Positions 36,873-46,134 are shown, numbered from the stretch's first letter. The stretch: 64,000 bases of DNA from Streptomyces sp. NRRL B-1140 (GCF_001280065.1 NZ_LGEA01000162.1:124001-188000), one strand, 5' to 3'. The notes: generated by a model not told the origin, from the letters alone. Translations and numbers: made by a program.

Positions 36873-37187
36873 GTGTCATCCGCTCGCCGCCCGTTGCTGA
36901 CCGCCACCGCCGCGGCGTCCCTGCTGGGCGCCATGTGGTTCGTCCCGTCCGCGAACGCGACGCCGGACTCCCCGGTGAGAGACGCGGTCTCGACGAACCC
37001 GTCGCCGCAGGTCACGGAGCAGGCCCGGATCGCGGCCACGACCGCCGACGCCTCCGTCACCGACGCGCGCCTCGCCGACACCGGCACCTTCGACAGCACG
37101 CCGTACGTGATCGGCGGGACCTTCTGCCTGACGCTGGGCGCCGGGTTCGTCGTGTACTCGGTACGCCGGGAACGCCTCGGTTTCTGA
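36873..37187 (+). CDS. Small LAxTG-type (class E sortase) surface protein
   Basis: 104 aa, GTG start with AAGGGG about 11 nt upstream. A signal peptide (1-29) ends SANAT. A short Thr/Ala-rich mature segment is followed by LADTG (67-71), a hydrophobic helix (about 77-96, TPYVIGGTFCLTLGAGFVVYSV) and the basic tail RRERLGF. This is the full sorting signal: motif, membrane stretch, positive tail. In actinobacteria LAxTG is used by class E sortases, as in the long chaplins. The mature part is only about 40 residues with no adhesive domain, so its role is unknown. Confidence 0.75.
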   Translation: MSSARRPLLTATAAASLLGAMWFVPSANATPDSPVRDAVSTNPSPQVTEQARIAATTADASVTDARLADTGTFDSTPYVIGGTFCLTLGAGFVVYSVRRERLGF

Positions 37188-37230
37188 CGGCCGTTGAGGG
37201 GCCCCGCCGGACGGCAGGACCCCCACCGCC

Positions 37231-38775
37231 CTACTGGAGCGGCCCGGTGACCTTCTCCACGGCGGCCAGCAGCCGCCCGTCGCGCACGAACGCGTCCGCC
37301 GCGGCGAGATCGGGCGCGAGGAACCGGTCCGGTCCGGCCCCCTCGACTCCCGCCTCTCGCGCCGCGTCGATGGCCGCCCGCGTCGCGGGCGCCGGGGTCA
37401 GCCCCTCGCGCAACTCCACTGCGCGCGCGGCGGCGTAGAACTCGATGGCGATCACGCGCGTGAGGTTGTCGACGGCCGTGCGCAGCTTGCGCGCCGCCGA
37501 CCAGCCCATCGAGACGTGGTCCTCCTGCATGGCGGAGGACGGGATCGAGTCGGCGGACGCCGGTACGGCGAGCCGCTTCAGCTCGCTCACCAGCGCGGCC
37601 TGCGTGTACTGAGCGATCATCAGGCCCGAGTCCACACCGGCGTCGTCGGCGAGGAACGGCGGCAGGCCGTGGCTGCGGTTCTTGTCGAGCAGCCGGTCGG
37701 TGCGGCGTTCGGCGATGGAACCGAGGTCGGCGGCGGCGATCGCCAGGAAGTCCAGGACGTAGGCGACGGGCGCCCCGTGGAAGTTGCCGTTGGACTCGAC
37801 CCGCCCGTCGGGGAGGACGACGGGGTTGTCGACGGCGGACGCCAGTTCGCGGTCGGCGACCAGCCGGGCGTGGGCCATGGTGTCCCGGCCGGCGCCGGCG
37901 ACCTGCGGGGCGCAGCGCACCGAGTAGGCGTCCTGCACCCGCGGGGCGTCGTCCTGGTGGTGGCCGGTCAGGCCCGATCCCTTCAGCACGGCCAGCATGT
38001 TGGCGGCGCTGGCGGTCTGCCCCGGGTGGGGCCGGATGGCGTGCAGCTCGGGCGCGAGGACCTTGTCGGTGCCGAGCAGGGCCTCCAGTGACAGGGCGGC
38101 GGTGACGTCGGCGGACCGGTAGAGCGTGTCCAGGTCGGCCAGGGCCATCACCAGCATGCCGAGCATGCCGTCGGTGCCGTTGAGGAGGGCCAGGCCCTCC
38201 TTCTCGCGCAGTTCGACCGGCTGGATGCCGTGCGCGGCGAGGAGTTCCGCGGCGGGGCGTACGACACCGTCGGGGCCCTCGGCGTCGCCCTCGCCCATCA
38301 ACGCGAGGGCGCAGTGGGACAGCGGCGCGAGGTCGCCGGAGCAGCCGAGGGAGCCGTACTCGTGCACGACCGGGGTGATCCCGGCGTTGAGGAGGTCGGC
38401 CATGGTCTGCGCGACCTCGGGGCGGACGCCGGTGTGCCCGGAGCAGACCGTCTTCAGCCGGAGGAACATCAGGGCGCGGACGACTTCGCGCTCGACGGCC
38501 GGGCCCATCCCGGCGGCGTGCGAGCGGACGATGTTGCGCTGCAGCTGAGCGCGCAGCTCCGGGCTGATGTGCCGGGTCGCCAGGGCGCCGAAGCCGGTGC
38601 TCACGCCGTACACGGGGTCCGGCTTGGCCGCCAGCGCGTCCACGATCTCGCGGGCCGCGGCGAGGGCGGCCACGGCCTCCTCGGAGAGCTCGACGCGGGC
38701 GCCGCCGCGCGCCACGGCGAGCACGTCGGACGCCGTCGTCCCGGACGTCCCCACCACCACAGTGTGCATATCCAT
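37231..38775 (-). CDS. hutH: Histidine ammonia-lyase
   Basis: 514 aa from ATG 38775 (MDMHTVVVGTSG, the start I recall for streptomycete HutH, same length). It removes ammonia from L-histidine to give urocanate, the first step of histidine use. The MIO prosthetic group forms autocatalytically from the tripeptide in GSLGCSGDLAPLSH; here it is Cys145-Ser146-Gly147 rather than the Ala-Ser-Gly of Pseudomonas. The catalytic Tyr loop VYGVSTGFG (55-63) and SSAMQEDHVSMGW are intact. No other hut gene is next to it. Confidence 0.97.
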   Translation of the reverse strand: MDMHTVVVGTSGTTASDVLAVARGGARVELSEEAVAALAAAREIVDALAAKPDPVYGVSTGFGALATRHISPELRAQLQRNIVRSHAAGMGPAVEREVVRALMFLRLKTVCSGHTGVRPEVAQTMADLLNAGITPVVHEYGSLGCSGDLAPLSHCALALMGEGDAEGPDGVVRPAAELLAAHGIQPVELREKEGLALLNGTDGMLGMLVMALADLDTLYRSADVTAALSLEALLGTDKVLAPELHAIRPHPGQTASAANMLAVLKGSGLTGHHQDDAPRVQDAYSVRCAPQVAGAGRDTMAHARLVADRELASAVDNPVVLPDGRVESNGNFHGAPVAYVLDFLAIAAADLGSIAERRTDRLLDKNRSHGLPPFLADDAGVDSGLMIAQYTQAALVSELKRLAVPASADSIPSSAMQEDHVSMGWSAARKLRTAVDNLTRVIAIEFYAAARAVELREGLTPAPATRAAIDAAREAGVEGAGPDRFLAPDLAAADAFVRDGRLLAAVEKVTGPLQ

Positions 38776-38888
38776 ATTCAGGAGCGTACGCAGTGAATTC
38801 GATGATGTCACCACTGGGGGCGGCGTTCACCCCTTACCGAATGCGTCACACCGCCGGTGACCGAGTACGTCGTGCCACCCGGGTGGGA

Positions 38889-40037
38889 TCAGGGCGCGTG
38901 CCGGCCCCGGAACCGTCGGCGTTCACCACCCGCCTCCTGGGACGGCTCGTCCGCGAGCCGTACGACGGGATCGTCGGGCCCGGCCCGCCCCGCGACGACG
39001 GGCCCGGCCGCCCGCTCGGCCTTGGCCCGGTACTGGGCGGCGTCGGCGAGCCGGAACAGCCGACGGGCCGAGCGCACCGGCCCGATCGGGTCCTCGGTGG
39101 AGGCGACCCCACAGGCCACCCCGTCCCCGAGCTCCAACTCGGCGGCTCTGCGGCACAGTTCGTTGGCCGCCTTCACGACCTGGTCGGCGGGCGGCCCGAC
39201 CGCGAGCAGGCAGAACTCGTCCCCGCCCAGCCGCGCGGCCAGCGCCCCGGGCAGCATGGCCCCGCACAGCGACAGCACCGACCCGAACCGCTCCAGGAGG
39301 CGGTCCCCCGCGGCATGCCCATGGGTGTCGTTGACCCGCTTGAGCCCGTTCAGATCGCAGACGACGAGACTGACCACGGCGGCGTCCCGGCGGTGCCGCT
39401 CGATCGCCCGCTCCAGGCGCACGTCCACGGCGCGGCGGTTGGCGAGCCCGGTGAGGGAGTCGGTGAAGGCGAGCCGCCGGACCTCCTCCAGCCGCTCGGT
39501 CTGGGCGAGGCCGGCGGCCACGACGGAGGCCAGCACGGTGGCGAAGTCGGCGTCGCCCCGCCCGAAGACGGCCTCACCGGCCGGGCGGGCGACGTACAGC
39601 TCGCCCCAGGCCCGTCCGTGCAGCACGATGGGCGCGACCACACAGCAGCCCCGGCCGCGGCGGCGCAGGGCGGCGACCCGCTGGTGGCAGTACCCGGGCC
39701 GCCCGGCGCCGGGCCCCTCGGCGGTCTCCACCCACGCGTCGGGCTCCCCGCCACCGGCCCACCGCTCGTGCAGGAACTCGGTGATCTCCGCGAACTGGTG
39801 GACCGGGTAGGCCTCGTCCTCCGGGAACTCCTCCTCCCCCTCGGCCAGCTCGCCCACGTTCACCAGGACCCGCAGCCGCCCGAGCTCGCGCTCCCACACC
39901 GACAGCGCGGCGAAACTCCCGCCCAGTGCCCGGCACGCCCCGGTGGCCGCGGCGCGCCACGCCTCACGTGACCCGTGCGCGGCCGCCATCCCCTGAGCCA
40001 ACGCGACGACGGCCGCGAGCCGTCTGTCCTCACCCAT
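38889..40037 (-). CDS. GAF-GGDEF diguanylate cyclase
   Basis: 382 aa; ATG 40037 is taken, an overlapping GTG at 40040 being the alternative. Residues about 10-180 are a GAF sensor domain, joined by a short helix (TERLEEVRRLAFTDSLTGLANRR) to a GGDEF domain. The active-site loop ARLGGDEFCLLAVG (GGDEF about 271-275) is intact, so it should make cyclic di-GMP from two GTP, the signal that holds Streptomyces in vegetative growth through BldD. I see no RxxD inhibitory site before GGDEF, so product feedback may be absent. No EAL domain. The ligand of GAF is unknown. From memory S. coelicolor has an orthologue in this neighbourhood (SCO4931). Confidence 0.92.
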   Translation of the reverse strand: MGEDRRLAAVVALAQGMAAAHGSREAWRAAATGACRALGGSFAALSVWERELGRLRVLVNVGELAEGEEEFPEDEAYPVHQFAEITEFLHERWAGGGEPDAWVETAEGPGAGRPGYCHQRVAALRRRGRGCCVVAPIVLHGRAWGELYVARPAGEAVFGRGDADFATVLASVVAAGLAQTERLEEVRRLAFTDSLTGLANRRAVDVRLERAIERHRRDAAVVSLVVCDLNGLKRVNDTHGHAAGDRLLERFGSVLSLCGAMLPGALAARLGGDEFCLLAVGPPADQVVKAANELCRRAAELELGDGVACGVASTEDPIGPVRSARRLFRLADAAQYRAKAERAAGPVVAGRAGPDDPVVRLADEPSQEAGGERRRFRGRHAP

Positions 40038-40180
40038 CACTCCAGGCTAGGGAGTTTTCAGCCAAACCGTTCTCTTGACGGGGCGAACGGGGAGGACGGG
40101 GGTTCACAGCGGGCGGGCGGCATTCACAAGGGAGCAGTGCGGCTGTGGGCGGTCGTGCCGCCGGGCAACCGGCCCTCCCC

Positions 40181-40981
40181 TCACTCCCCCGGCCACTGCG
40201 GCTTGCGCCGCTCGTTGAAGGCCGCGACGCCCTCCGCCCGGTCACCCGAGAAGGCCGTCGCCCGCCACGCCGCGTCCTCGACCTCCAGCCCGGCCCGCAG
40301 GTCCAGCCCCTGCCCGAGCCGCAACGCCCGCTTCGCCGCCCGCAGGCCCACCGGCGAGTTCCCGGCGATCCGCGCCGCCAGCGCCAGCGCCTCCTCCCGG
40401 TCCCGCCCCTCCTCGACCAGCTGATCGACCAGCCCCAGCTCGCCCGCCTCGGCAGCCTCCACCCGCCGCGCGGAGAAGATCAGCTCGGCCGCCCGGGCCG
40501 CCCCGACGCGCCGCGGCAGCAACTGCGTGCCCCCGCCCCCGGGGATCACCCCCACCGACACCTCCGGCAGCCCGACCACCGCCGTCCGGTCCGCCACGAT
40601 CACGTCACACGCCAGCGCCAGCTCGAACCCGCCGCCGAGAGCGAACCCGTGGACCGCCGCCACCGTCGGCACCGGCAGTTCCAGCACGCCGGTGTAGGCC
40701 CCCCGCGTCACCGGCCGCTGCCGCAGCAGATCCGCGTCGCTGAAGGAGTTCCGCTCCTTCAGGTCCGCCCCGACACAGAAGGCCCGCTCATGCGTCGAGG
40801 TCAGCACGACCGCCCGCACGTCCCGGTCCTCCGCGAGCGCCGCACAGGCCCCGGCGATGGACCGCGCCATCTGCGTCGACACCGCGTTCATGGCCTTGGG
40901 CCGGTCGAGGACGAGCTCCGCGACATGCCCCTGCTCATGCCGCCGCACCAGCACGAACTCCCCGAACCGTTCCTCACTCAT
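40181..40981 (-). CDS. Enoyl-CoA hydratase/isomerase
   Basis: 266 aa, ATG 40981 with GGAGGG upstream. Crotonase fold: oxyanion-hole residues in AFCVGADLKER and VHGFALGGGFELALACDVIVA, and the catalytic Glu in GLPEVSVGVIPGGGGTQLLPRRVG. It hydrates trans-2-enoyl-CoA to 3-hydroxyacyl-CoA in fatty acid or branched-chain amino-acid degradation; the product feeds propionyl-CoA, matching the carboxylase genes nearby. An operator-like GTTAAC pair overlaps its leader. Confidence 0.92.
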   Translation of the reverse strand: MSEERFGEFVLVRRHEQGHVAELVLDRPKAMNAVSTQMARSIAGACAALAEDRDVRAVVLTSTHERAFCVGADLKERNSFSDADLLRQRPVTRGAYTGVLELPVPTVAAVHGFALGGGFELALACDVIVADRTAVVGLPEVSVGVIPGGGGTQLLPRRVGAARAAELIFSARRVEAAEAGELGLVDQLVEEGRDREEALALAARIAGNSPVGLRAAKRALRLGQGLDLRAGLEVEDAAWRATAFSGDRAEGVAAFNERRKPQWPGE

Positions 40982-40991
40982 GACACCCTCC

Positions 40992-41008
40992 GGTTAACGC
41001 GGGTTAAC
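40992..41008. promoter_or_regulatory. Paired GTTAAC operator-like site in the enoyl-CoA hydratase leader
   Basis: GGTTAAC-GCG-GGTTAAC (40992-41008): two self-complementary GTTAAC hexamers 10 bp apart, in an otherwise GC-rich area, ending about 10 bp before the start codon and next to the ribosome site. Likely target of a dimeric repressor; the regulator is not nearby. Confidence 0.55.
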
Positions 41009-41214
41009 AAGGTCGACGCTTCGATCATCGCAGCCGCACCCGGCCCGCGAAAGGGCGGACTCGCCCGGCTTCCGCCACCCCCCGTCCACCCGTCCGGGTG
41101 ACATCGTCCCGACTCCGCCCCAACCGCCCATGGGAGCGCATAGCGTGCGGTCCCCCACGGGCGCACAGGGGGCGCGGGCGCTGTGGGGAGGACCGTCTCC
41201 GGGGAGGGAGCGCG

Positions 41215-42123
41215 ATGACGACGAAGCAACCGGCGAGGCCACGAGGGGACACCAGAGCCACCACGGCACCGCACCGGCGGGAGCCCGGTCCCCCACGGGG
41301 CACGACGGCACCGCACCGCCCCGACCCCGGACCCGATCGCGGCACGAAGGCATCACACCGCCCCGAGCACGCGCCCCACCACGCCACGCCACCACCCCAT
41401 CGACATGGGCTTCCCGCACCGCAGGCGGCCGCCGCCGCGCCGCGTCCACGCAAGCGCCCCGAGCTCCTCGACACCGCCGCGGCGCCACACCGGCGTGAGC
41501 CGCGTACGCCTCGCGACCTGGCCCCGGCCGAGACCGGCTTCCTCCACCCCCGCGTCCGAGGGCGCCATCGCAAGCCCCGCCCCCGCGGGGTCCTGCTCGC
41601 CGCCGGCGGCCTCGCCCTCGCCGCGGGCGCCCTGAGCCTCCTGCGCCTGACCTCCGGACCGGGCTCCGACACCGGCACCCTCGAGGCCGGGCCCCGCCGT
41701 GATCCGGTCACCACCCCCACCGACGACGCCTCCACGGCGGCGGCCTCCCCGGCCGTCCCCGACGCGAGCCCCTCCTCGCCGACGGCCCTCGGCGGCCTGA
41801 CCTCGTCACCGGTCGCCCAGGGCGCACGGCCCTCCCCGGCCACGACGACCGGCAGCCGCACCACGGCCGGCACCCCGGCCACCGGCACCACCGCGGCCCC
41901 CGCCGCCACGACGATGCCCGACACGCCGAACACCGCCGCCCCGAATCCGACGGCCTCGCGGGAGGGCGGCGCCCGGCCTCCGGCCCCGGCCCCGCACGCG
42001 CCACCGAGCCGGACCGCACCGGCCCCGGCACCCGAGCCGGAAGAGCCGGGGGAACCGCGCGACCCGGGCCTGTGCGTGCCGGTCATCGGTCTGTGCGTGG
42101 ACCCGCCGACGGACCTGCCCTGA
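41215..42123 (+). CDS. Low-complexity membrane protein (His/Pro/Thr-rich)
   Basis: 302 aa. ATG 41215 follows GGGGAGGGAG at ideal distance; an upstream in-frame start has no such site. The N-terminal 130 residues are basic, Pro/His-rich and repetitive (APHRREPG-like units). One membrane helix (about 140-160, GVLLAAGGLALAAGALSLL) leads to an external Ser/Thr/Pro/Ala-rich stalk. The only conserved-looking part is the Cys-containing end GLCVPVIGLCVDPPTD. Function unknown; perhaps a wall-spanning protein. Its reverse strand is open because of its composition. Confidence 0.6.
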   Translation: MTTKQPARPRGDTRATTAPHRREPGPPRGTTAPHRPDPGPDRGTKASHRPEHAPHHATPPPHRHGLPAPQAAAAAPRPRKRPELLDTAAAPHRREPRTPRDLAPAETGFLHPRVRGRHRKPRPRGVLLAAGGLALAAGALSLLRLTSGPGSDTGTLEAGPRRDPVTTPTDDASTAAASPAVPDASPSSPTALGGLTSSPVAQGARPSPATTTGSRTTAGTPATGTTAAPAATTMPDTPNTAAPNPTASREGGARPPAPAPHAPPSRTAPAPAPEPEEPGEPRDPGLCVPVIGLCVDPPTDLP

Positions 42124-42161
42124 CGACCCGCCGACGGGTCCCGGTCAACGCCGACAACCGG

Positions 42162-43268
42162 CTACGGCGCGCCGTCCCGGCGCGTGAGCAGCCACGGCTC
42201 CACGACGCCCAGCCCACGCACCGGCCGCTGCCACATCGGCTGCAGCCCGAACCGGTACTCCGGGGGCTCCTCGCCCTCCTTCTCCGCCGCCGCGGCCTCC
42301 TCGGCCGCCTCCGCCTCCGAGGCCGGGGCGTCCTGCGTACGGATGAGCTCCTCGGCGAAGGCGGTGTCCACCAGCACGGCGTCCTTCGGAGCTATCGACG
42401 TGAGCCGGGAGGCAAGGTTCACGGTCGTACCGAACACATCACCCATCCGGGTGGTCACGGTGCCGAACGCCATGCCGACGCGCAGCTCCGGCATGGTCTC
42501 GTCGTGCGCCATGGTCTCGATCAGCCGCAGGGCGATCTCGGCGGCCGTGCCGGCGTCGTCCGCGGCGTAGAGCACCTCGTCGCCGAGGGTCTTGATCAGC
42601 CGCCCGCCGTTCGCCGCCACCAGGTCGGCGGCCGTGGTCTCGAAGGCCTCGACCAGCTCGCCGAGCTCCTCCTCCTCCATACGGCGGGTCAGCCGCGTGA
42701 ACCCGACCAGGTCGGCGAAGCCGACGGCCAGGCGCCGGTCGACCATCTCCTCGTCGTCGGCCGCCTGCACGACCCGTCCCGCCGAGGCGGCGAGCTGGCG
42801 GCGCCAGACGTAGACCAGGAACTCCTCCAGCTCGGGCAGGAGCAGCTCGACGATCGGGTACGTCACCTCGGTGCGGGTCATCCCCGGCTCGGGCGGCTCG
42901 GTCAGCCCCTCCAGGAAGGAGTCGATCTGCCACTCGGCGAGCCGCGCGGTGGTCTGCCCGGTGGACCGGGCCACCTGTACGGCCATCGCCTCGCTCAGCA
43001 GGCCCGCCTCGACGAGGCCGGCCAGGCGTCGCAGCGCGAGGACGTCGGCCTCGGTGAGGGCCTTGGCCTGACCGATGTCGGCGAAGCCCATGGCCCGCCA
43101 GAAGCGGGAGGCCAGCTCCATGGAGACACCGGCGCTGCGGGCCGCCTGAAACGGGGTGTAGCGGCGCTCGGCGCCCAGGATGAGCCCTTCGAGGCGCAGG
43201 GCGAGCGGATCCTCGCCGGAGTCGGCGCCCTGCGCGTCCTCGCCGGAACCCGAGTCGTCGACGGTCAC
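42162..43268 (-). CDS. cya: Class III adenylate cyclase
   Basis: 368 aa, GTG 43268. The C-terminal about 180 residues are a class III nucleotidyl cyclase domain: VGFADLVGFTRLTRRM has the first metal Asp, GRLIKTLGDEVLYA the second Asp and the substrate region, and FGTTVNLASRLTSIA the transition-state Asn/Arg. It makes cAMP from ATP. The N-terminal half has a MerR-like HTH appearance (RRYTPFQAARSAGVSMELASRFWRAMGFADIGQAKALTEADVLALRRL), the usual layout for streptomycete Cya. An acidic insertion near the C-terminus (EAEAAEEAAAAEKEGEE) is species-specific. In S. coelicolor cAMP made by Cya affects germination and development. Confidence 0.93.
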   Translation of the reverse strand: MTVDDSGSGEDAQGADSGEDPLALRLEGLILGAERRYTPFQAARSAGVSMELASRFWRAMGFADIGQAKALTEADVLALRRLAGLVEAGLLSEAMAVQVARSTGQTTARLAEWQIDSFLEGLTEPPEPGMTRTEVTYPIVELLLPELEEFLVYVWRRQLAASAGRVVQAADDEEMVDRRLAVGFADLVGFTRLTRRMEEEELGELVEAFETTAADLVAANGGRLIKTLGDEVLYAADDAGTAAEIALRLIETMAHDETMPELRVGMAFGTVTTRMGDVFGTTVNLASRLTSIAPKDAVLVDTAFAEELIRTQDAPASEAEAAEEAAAAEKEGEEPPEYRFGLQPMWQRPVRGLGVVEPWLLTRRDGAP

Positions 43269-43380
43269 GCGTGTTGCCCTTCCGATCTGTCACGGTCATG
43301 TATCGACCGGCCTCAACTCTACGGCAGGTGTGCGCCAGCTCACTCCGTGAGGTCCGGCCGGGGGGTGGGGTGCCCGGGAT

Positions 43381-43483
43381 TGTCCGGTGCTCGGCGTTGG
43401 TGCCGGGCCCTCTGGGGGATGCCGCCCCCAGGCCCCCGCTTTCGGCCTGAACGGCCTCGTCCTCAATCGCCGGACGGGCTGGA
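43381..43483. repeat. Dispersed GC-rich repeat between cya and birA
   Basis: The 284-bp gap between cya and birA holds no gene. It includes CTCTGGGGGATGCCGCCCCCAG (imperfect hairpin near 43410-43431) and a segment (43455-43483, CCTCGTCCTCAATCGCCGGA onward) that I recognise as a repeat scattered in Streptomyces intergenic DNA. Copy number in this genome is unknown. Confidence 0.55.
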
Positions 43484-43552
43484 AGCACCTGGCCCGCGGC
43501 CAGCCTCAGCGGCATCCCGCTCCGCCGGACCGCGGTCCCACCCGGCCTCGGC

Positions 43553-44419
43553 TCAAGCCGGCCGCAGATGCACGATGTCCCCGGCCCCGACGGGCTCCTG
43601 CACGCCCGCCTCCGTCGCCAGCACCAACCGCCCGTCGCCGTCCACCGCGACGGCCTCCCCCACGATCGCGCGGTCCCCGGGCAACTCCGCCCGCACCACC
43701 CGCCCGAGCGTCGCGCACCCGGCCGCATATGCCTCGTGCAACCCGCACTCCCCCGGGTCGCCTCCGGCGGCACGCCATTTGCCGTACCAGTCCTCCAGCG
43801 AGCGCAGCACCCCCCGCAGCAGCGTGTCCCGGTCCGTGCTCACCGCCCCCGCCAGGCGCAGTGACCCCGCCGTCGGCACCGGCAGCTCGTCGTCCTTCAG
43901 CGAGACGTTGATGCCGACGCCGATGACGACTCCGCCGTCGCCGGCCCGCTCGGCCAGGATGCCGCCGGCCTTGCGCTCGTCCTCCCCCACCGTGACCAGG
44001 AGATCGTTCGGCCACTTCAGGGCCGTGTCCACGCCCGCCGCCCGGGACAGTCCCGTCGCCACGGCCACCCCGGTGAGCAGCGGCAGCCAGCCCCACCGCG
44101 CCACCGGCACCTCGCCCGGCGTGAGCAGGACGGAGAAGAAGAGACCGGACCTGGGAGGCGCCGTCCACTGCCGGTCCAGGCGCCCGCGCCCGGCCGACTG
44201 CTCCTCGGCGATCAGCACCGCGCCCTCGGTTGCCTCCCCCTTCTCCGCCCGGGCCACCAGATCGGAGTTCGTGGAGCCGGTGCGCTGCACCACGTCCACC
44301 TCCGACCACAGCTCTCCCGGCCGCACCAGACCCCGGCGCAGGGCGGTGACGTTGAGGGGCGGACGGTCCAGGTCGGACCAACGGCTTCCGTTCGGCTCTG
44401 ATGCATCTCGCGGCGTCAT
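43553..44419 (-). CDS. birA: Biotin-[acetyl-CoA carboxylase] ligase
   Basis: 288 aa, ATG 44419. A -10-like TAGGGT (44432-44427) lies 7 nt upstream, so the mRNA may be leaderless. It activates biotin with ATP and transfers it to the carrier lysine of biotin enzymes. Motifs: TGSTNSDLV, EEQSAGRGRLDRQW (biotinyl-AMP loop), LKWPNDLLV and GGILAE; the C-terminal SH3-like domain (VGEAVAVDGDGRLVLATEAG) is present. There is no N-terminal HTH, so it is a monofunctional ligase rather than a BirA repressor. Divergent from pccB, whose complex needs biotinylated AccA2. Confidence 0.95.
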   Translation of the reverse strand: MTPRDASEPNGSRWSDLDRPPLNVTALRRGLVRPGELWSEVDVVQRTGSTNSDLVARAEKGEATEGAVLIAEEQSAGRGRLDRQWTAPPRSGLFFSVLLTPGEVPVARWGWLPLLTGVAVATGLSRAAGVDTALKWPNDLLVTVGEDERKAGGILAERAGDGGVVIGVGINVSLKDDELPVPTAGSLRLAGAVSTDRDTLLRGVLRSLEDWYGKWRAAGGDPGECGLHEAYAAGCATLGRVVRAELPGDRAIVGEAVAVDGDGRLVLATEAGVQEPVGAGDIVHLRPA

Positions 44420-44529
44420 GCAAGCCACCCTAGGTGTGGTAAACGCCGCACTGCCGATGTGGAGGCACCCCACTAGTCTACGGATGAGTAACCGTCCCCC
44501 CTTTTGAGCAGGCAGGGAGCCGCATCCCG

Positions 44530-46134
44530 ATGTCCGAGCCGGAAGAGCAGCAGCAGCCCGACATTCACACGACCGCGGGCAAGCTCGCGGATCTGAAGCG
44601 ACGCATCGAGGAAGCGACACACGCCGGCTCCGCACGTGCCGTCGAAAAGCAGCACGCCAAGGGCAAGCTGACGGCCCGTGAGCGGATCGAGCTCCTGCTC
44701 GACGAGGGCTCCTTCGTCGAGCTCGACGAGTTCGCCCGGCACCGCTCCACGAACTTCGGCCTCGACAAGAACCGCCCGTACGGCGACGGCGTCGTCACCG
44801 GGTACGGAACCGTCGACGGCCGCCCGGTCGCCGTGTTCTCGCAGGACTTCACCGTCTTCGGCGGTGCCCTCGGCGAGGTCTACGGTCAGAAGATCGTCAA
44901 GGTCATGGACTTCGCCCTGAAGACCGGCTGCCCGGTCATCGGGATCAACGACTCCGGCGGGGCGAGGATCCAGGAGGGCGTCGCCTCGCTCGGCGCCTAC
45001 GGCGAGATCTTCCGCCGCAACACCCACGCCTCCGGCGTCATCCCGCAGATCAGCCTGGTCGTCGGGCCGTGCGCGGGCGGCGCGGTCTACTCCCCGGCCA
45101 TCACCGACTTCACGGTCATGGTCGACCAGACCTCGCACATGTTCATCACCGGCCCCGACGTCATCAAGACCGTCACCGGCGAGGACGTCGGCTTCGAGGA
45201 ACTGGGCGGCGCCCGGACCCACAACGCGACCTCCGGCGTGGCCCACCACATGGCGGGCGACGAGAAGGACGCCATCGAGTACATCAAGCAGCTGCTGTCC
45301 TACCTGCCGTCCAACAACCTCTCCGAGGCACCGGTCTTCCCCGAGGAGGCCGACCTGGAGGTCAGCGACGAGGACCGCGAGCTGGACGTGATCGTCCCGG
45401 ACAGCGCGAACCAGCCGTACGACATGCATGCGGTGATCGAGCACGTCCTGGACGACGCCGAGTTCTTCGAGACGCAGCCGCTGTACGCGCCGAACATCGT
45501 CACCGGCTTCGGCCGGGTCGAGGGCCACCCGGTCGGCATCATCGCCAACCAGCCGACGCAACTCGCCGGCTGTCTGGACATCAAGGCCAGCGAGAAGGCC
45601 GCCCGCTTCGTGCGGACCTGCGACGCCTTCAACGTCCCGGTGATCACGTTCGTCGACGTCCCCGGCTTCCTGCCCGGCGTCGGCCAGGAGCACGACGGCA
45701 TCATCCGCCGCGGCGCCAAGCTGATCTACGCCTACGCCGAGGCGACCGTGCCGCTCATCACGATCATCACGCGCAAGGCCTTCGGCGGCGCCTACGACGT
45801 CATGGGCTCCAAGCACCTGGGCGCGGACCTCAACCTCGCCTGGCCCACCGCCCAGATCGCCGTCATGGGCGCCCAGGGCGCGGTCAACATCCTGCACCGC
45901 CGCACGATCGCGGAGGCAGAGGCGAACGGCGAGGACCTGGAGGCGGTCCGGGCCCGGCTGATCCAGGAGTACGAGGACGCCCTCCTCAACCCCTACGTCG
46001 CGGCCGAGCGCGGTTACATCGACGCCGTGATCATGCCGTCCGAGACCCGCCGGCACGTCGTGCGGGGTCTGCGTCAACTGCGCACGAAGCGGGAATCCCT
46101 GCCTCCGAAGAAGCACGGCAACATCCCCCTCTAG
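44530..46134 (+). CDS. pccB: Propionyl-CoA carboxylase beta (carboxyltransferase) subunit
   Basis: 534 aa, ATG with GGGAG upstream. The carboxyltransferase transfers CO2 from carboxybiotin to propionyl-CoA, giving methylmalonyl-CoA for polyketide and odd-chain metabolism. Two crotonase-type halves: the N-half has [12 protein letters not shown] and [13 protein letters not shown]; the C-half has [24 protein letters not shown] and [21 protein letters not shown]. Asp423 (GAYDVMG) is the residue known in S. coelicolor PccB (Asp422) to set propionyl preference. First gene of the pccB-pccE transcript; biotin comes from AccA2 encoded nearby. Confidence 0.96.
   Translation: MSEPEEQQQPDIHTTAGKLADLKRRIEEATHAGSARAVEKQHAKGKLTARERIELLLDEGSFVELDEFARHRSTNFGLDKNRPYGDGVVTGYGTVDGRPVAVFSQDFTVFGGALGEVYGQKIVKVMDFALKTGCPVIGINDSGGARIQEGVASLGAYGEIFRRNTHASGVIPQISLVVGPCAGGAVYSPAITDFTVMVDQTSHMFITGPDVIKTVTGEDVGFEELGGARTHNATSGVAHHMAGDEKDAIEYIKQLLSYLPSNNLSEAPVFPEEADLEVSDEDRELDVIVPDSANQPYDMHAVIEHVLDDAEFFETQPLYAPNIVTGFGRVEGHPVGIIANQPTQLAGCLDIKASEKAARFVRTCDAFNVPVITFVDVPGFLPGVGQEHDGIIRRGAKLIYAYAEATVPLITIITRKAFGGAYDVMGSKHLGADLNLAWPTAQIAVMGAQGAVNILHRRTIAEAEANGEDLEAVRARLIQEYEDALLNPYVAAERGYIDAVIMPSETRRHVVRGLRQLRTKRESLPPKKHGNIPL

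Noticed and set aside
41025..42086. Minus-strand open frame opposite the low-complexity membrane protein
   Set aside because: Composition is Arg/Gly/Ser-rich, no ribosome site at its start and it overlaps the enoyl-CoA hydratase promoter region; the plus frame has an ideal ribosome site and a membrane helix. Some doubt remains because both are low complexity.
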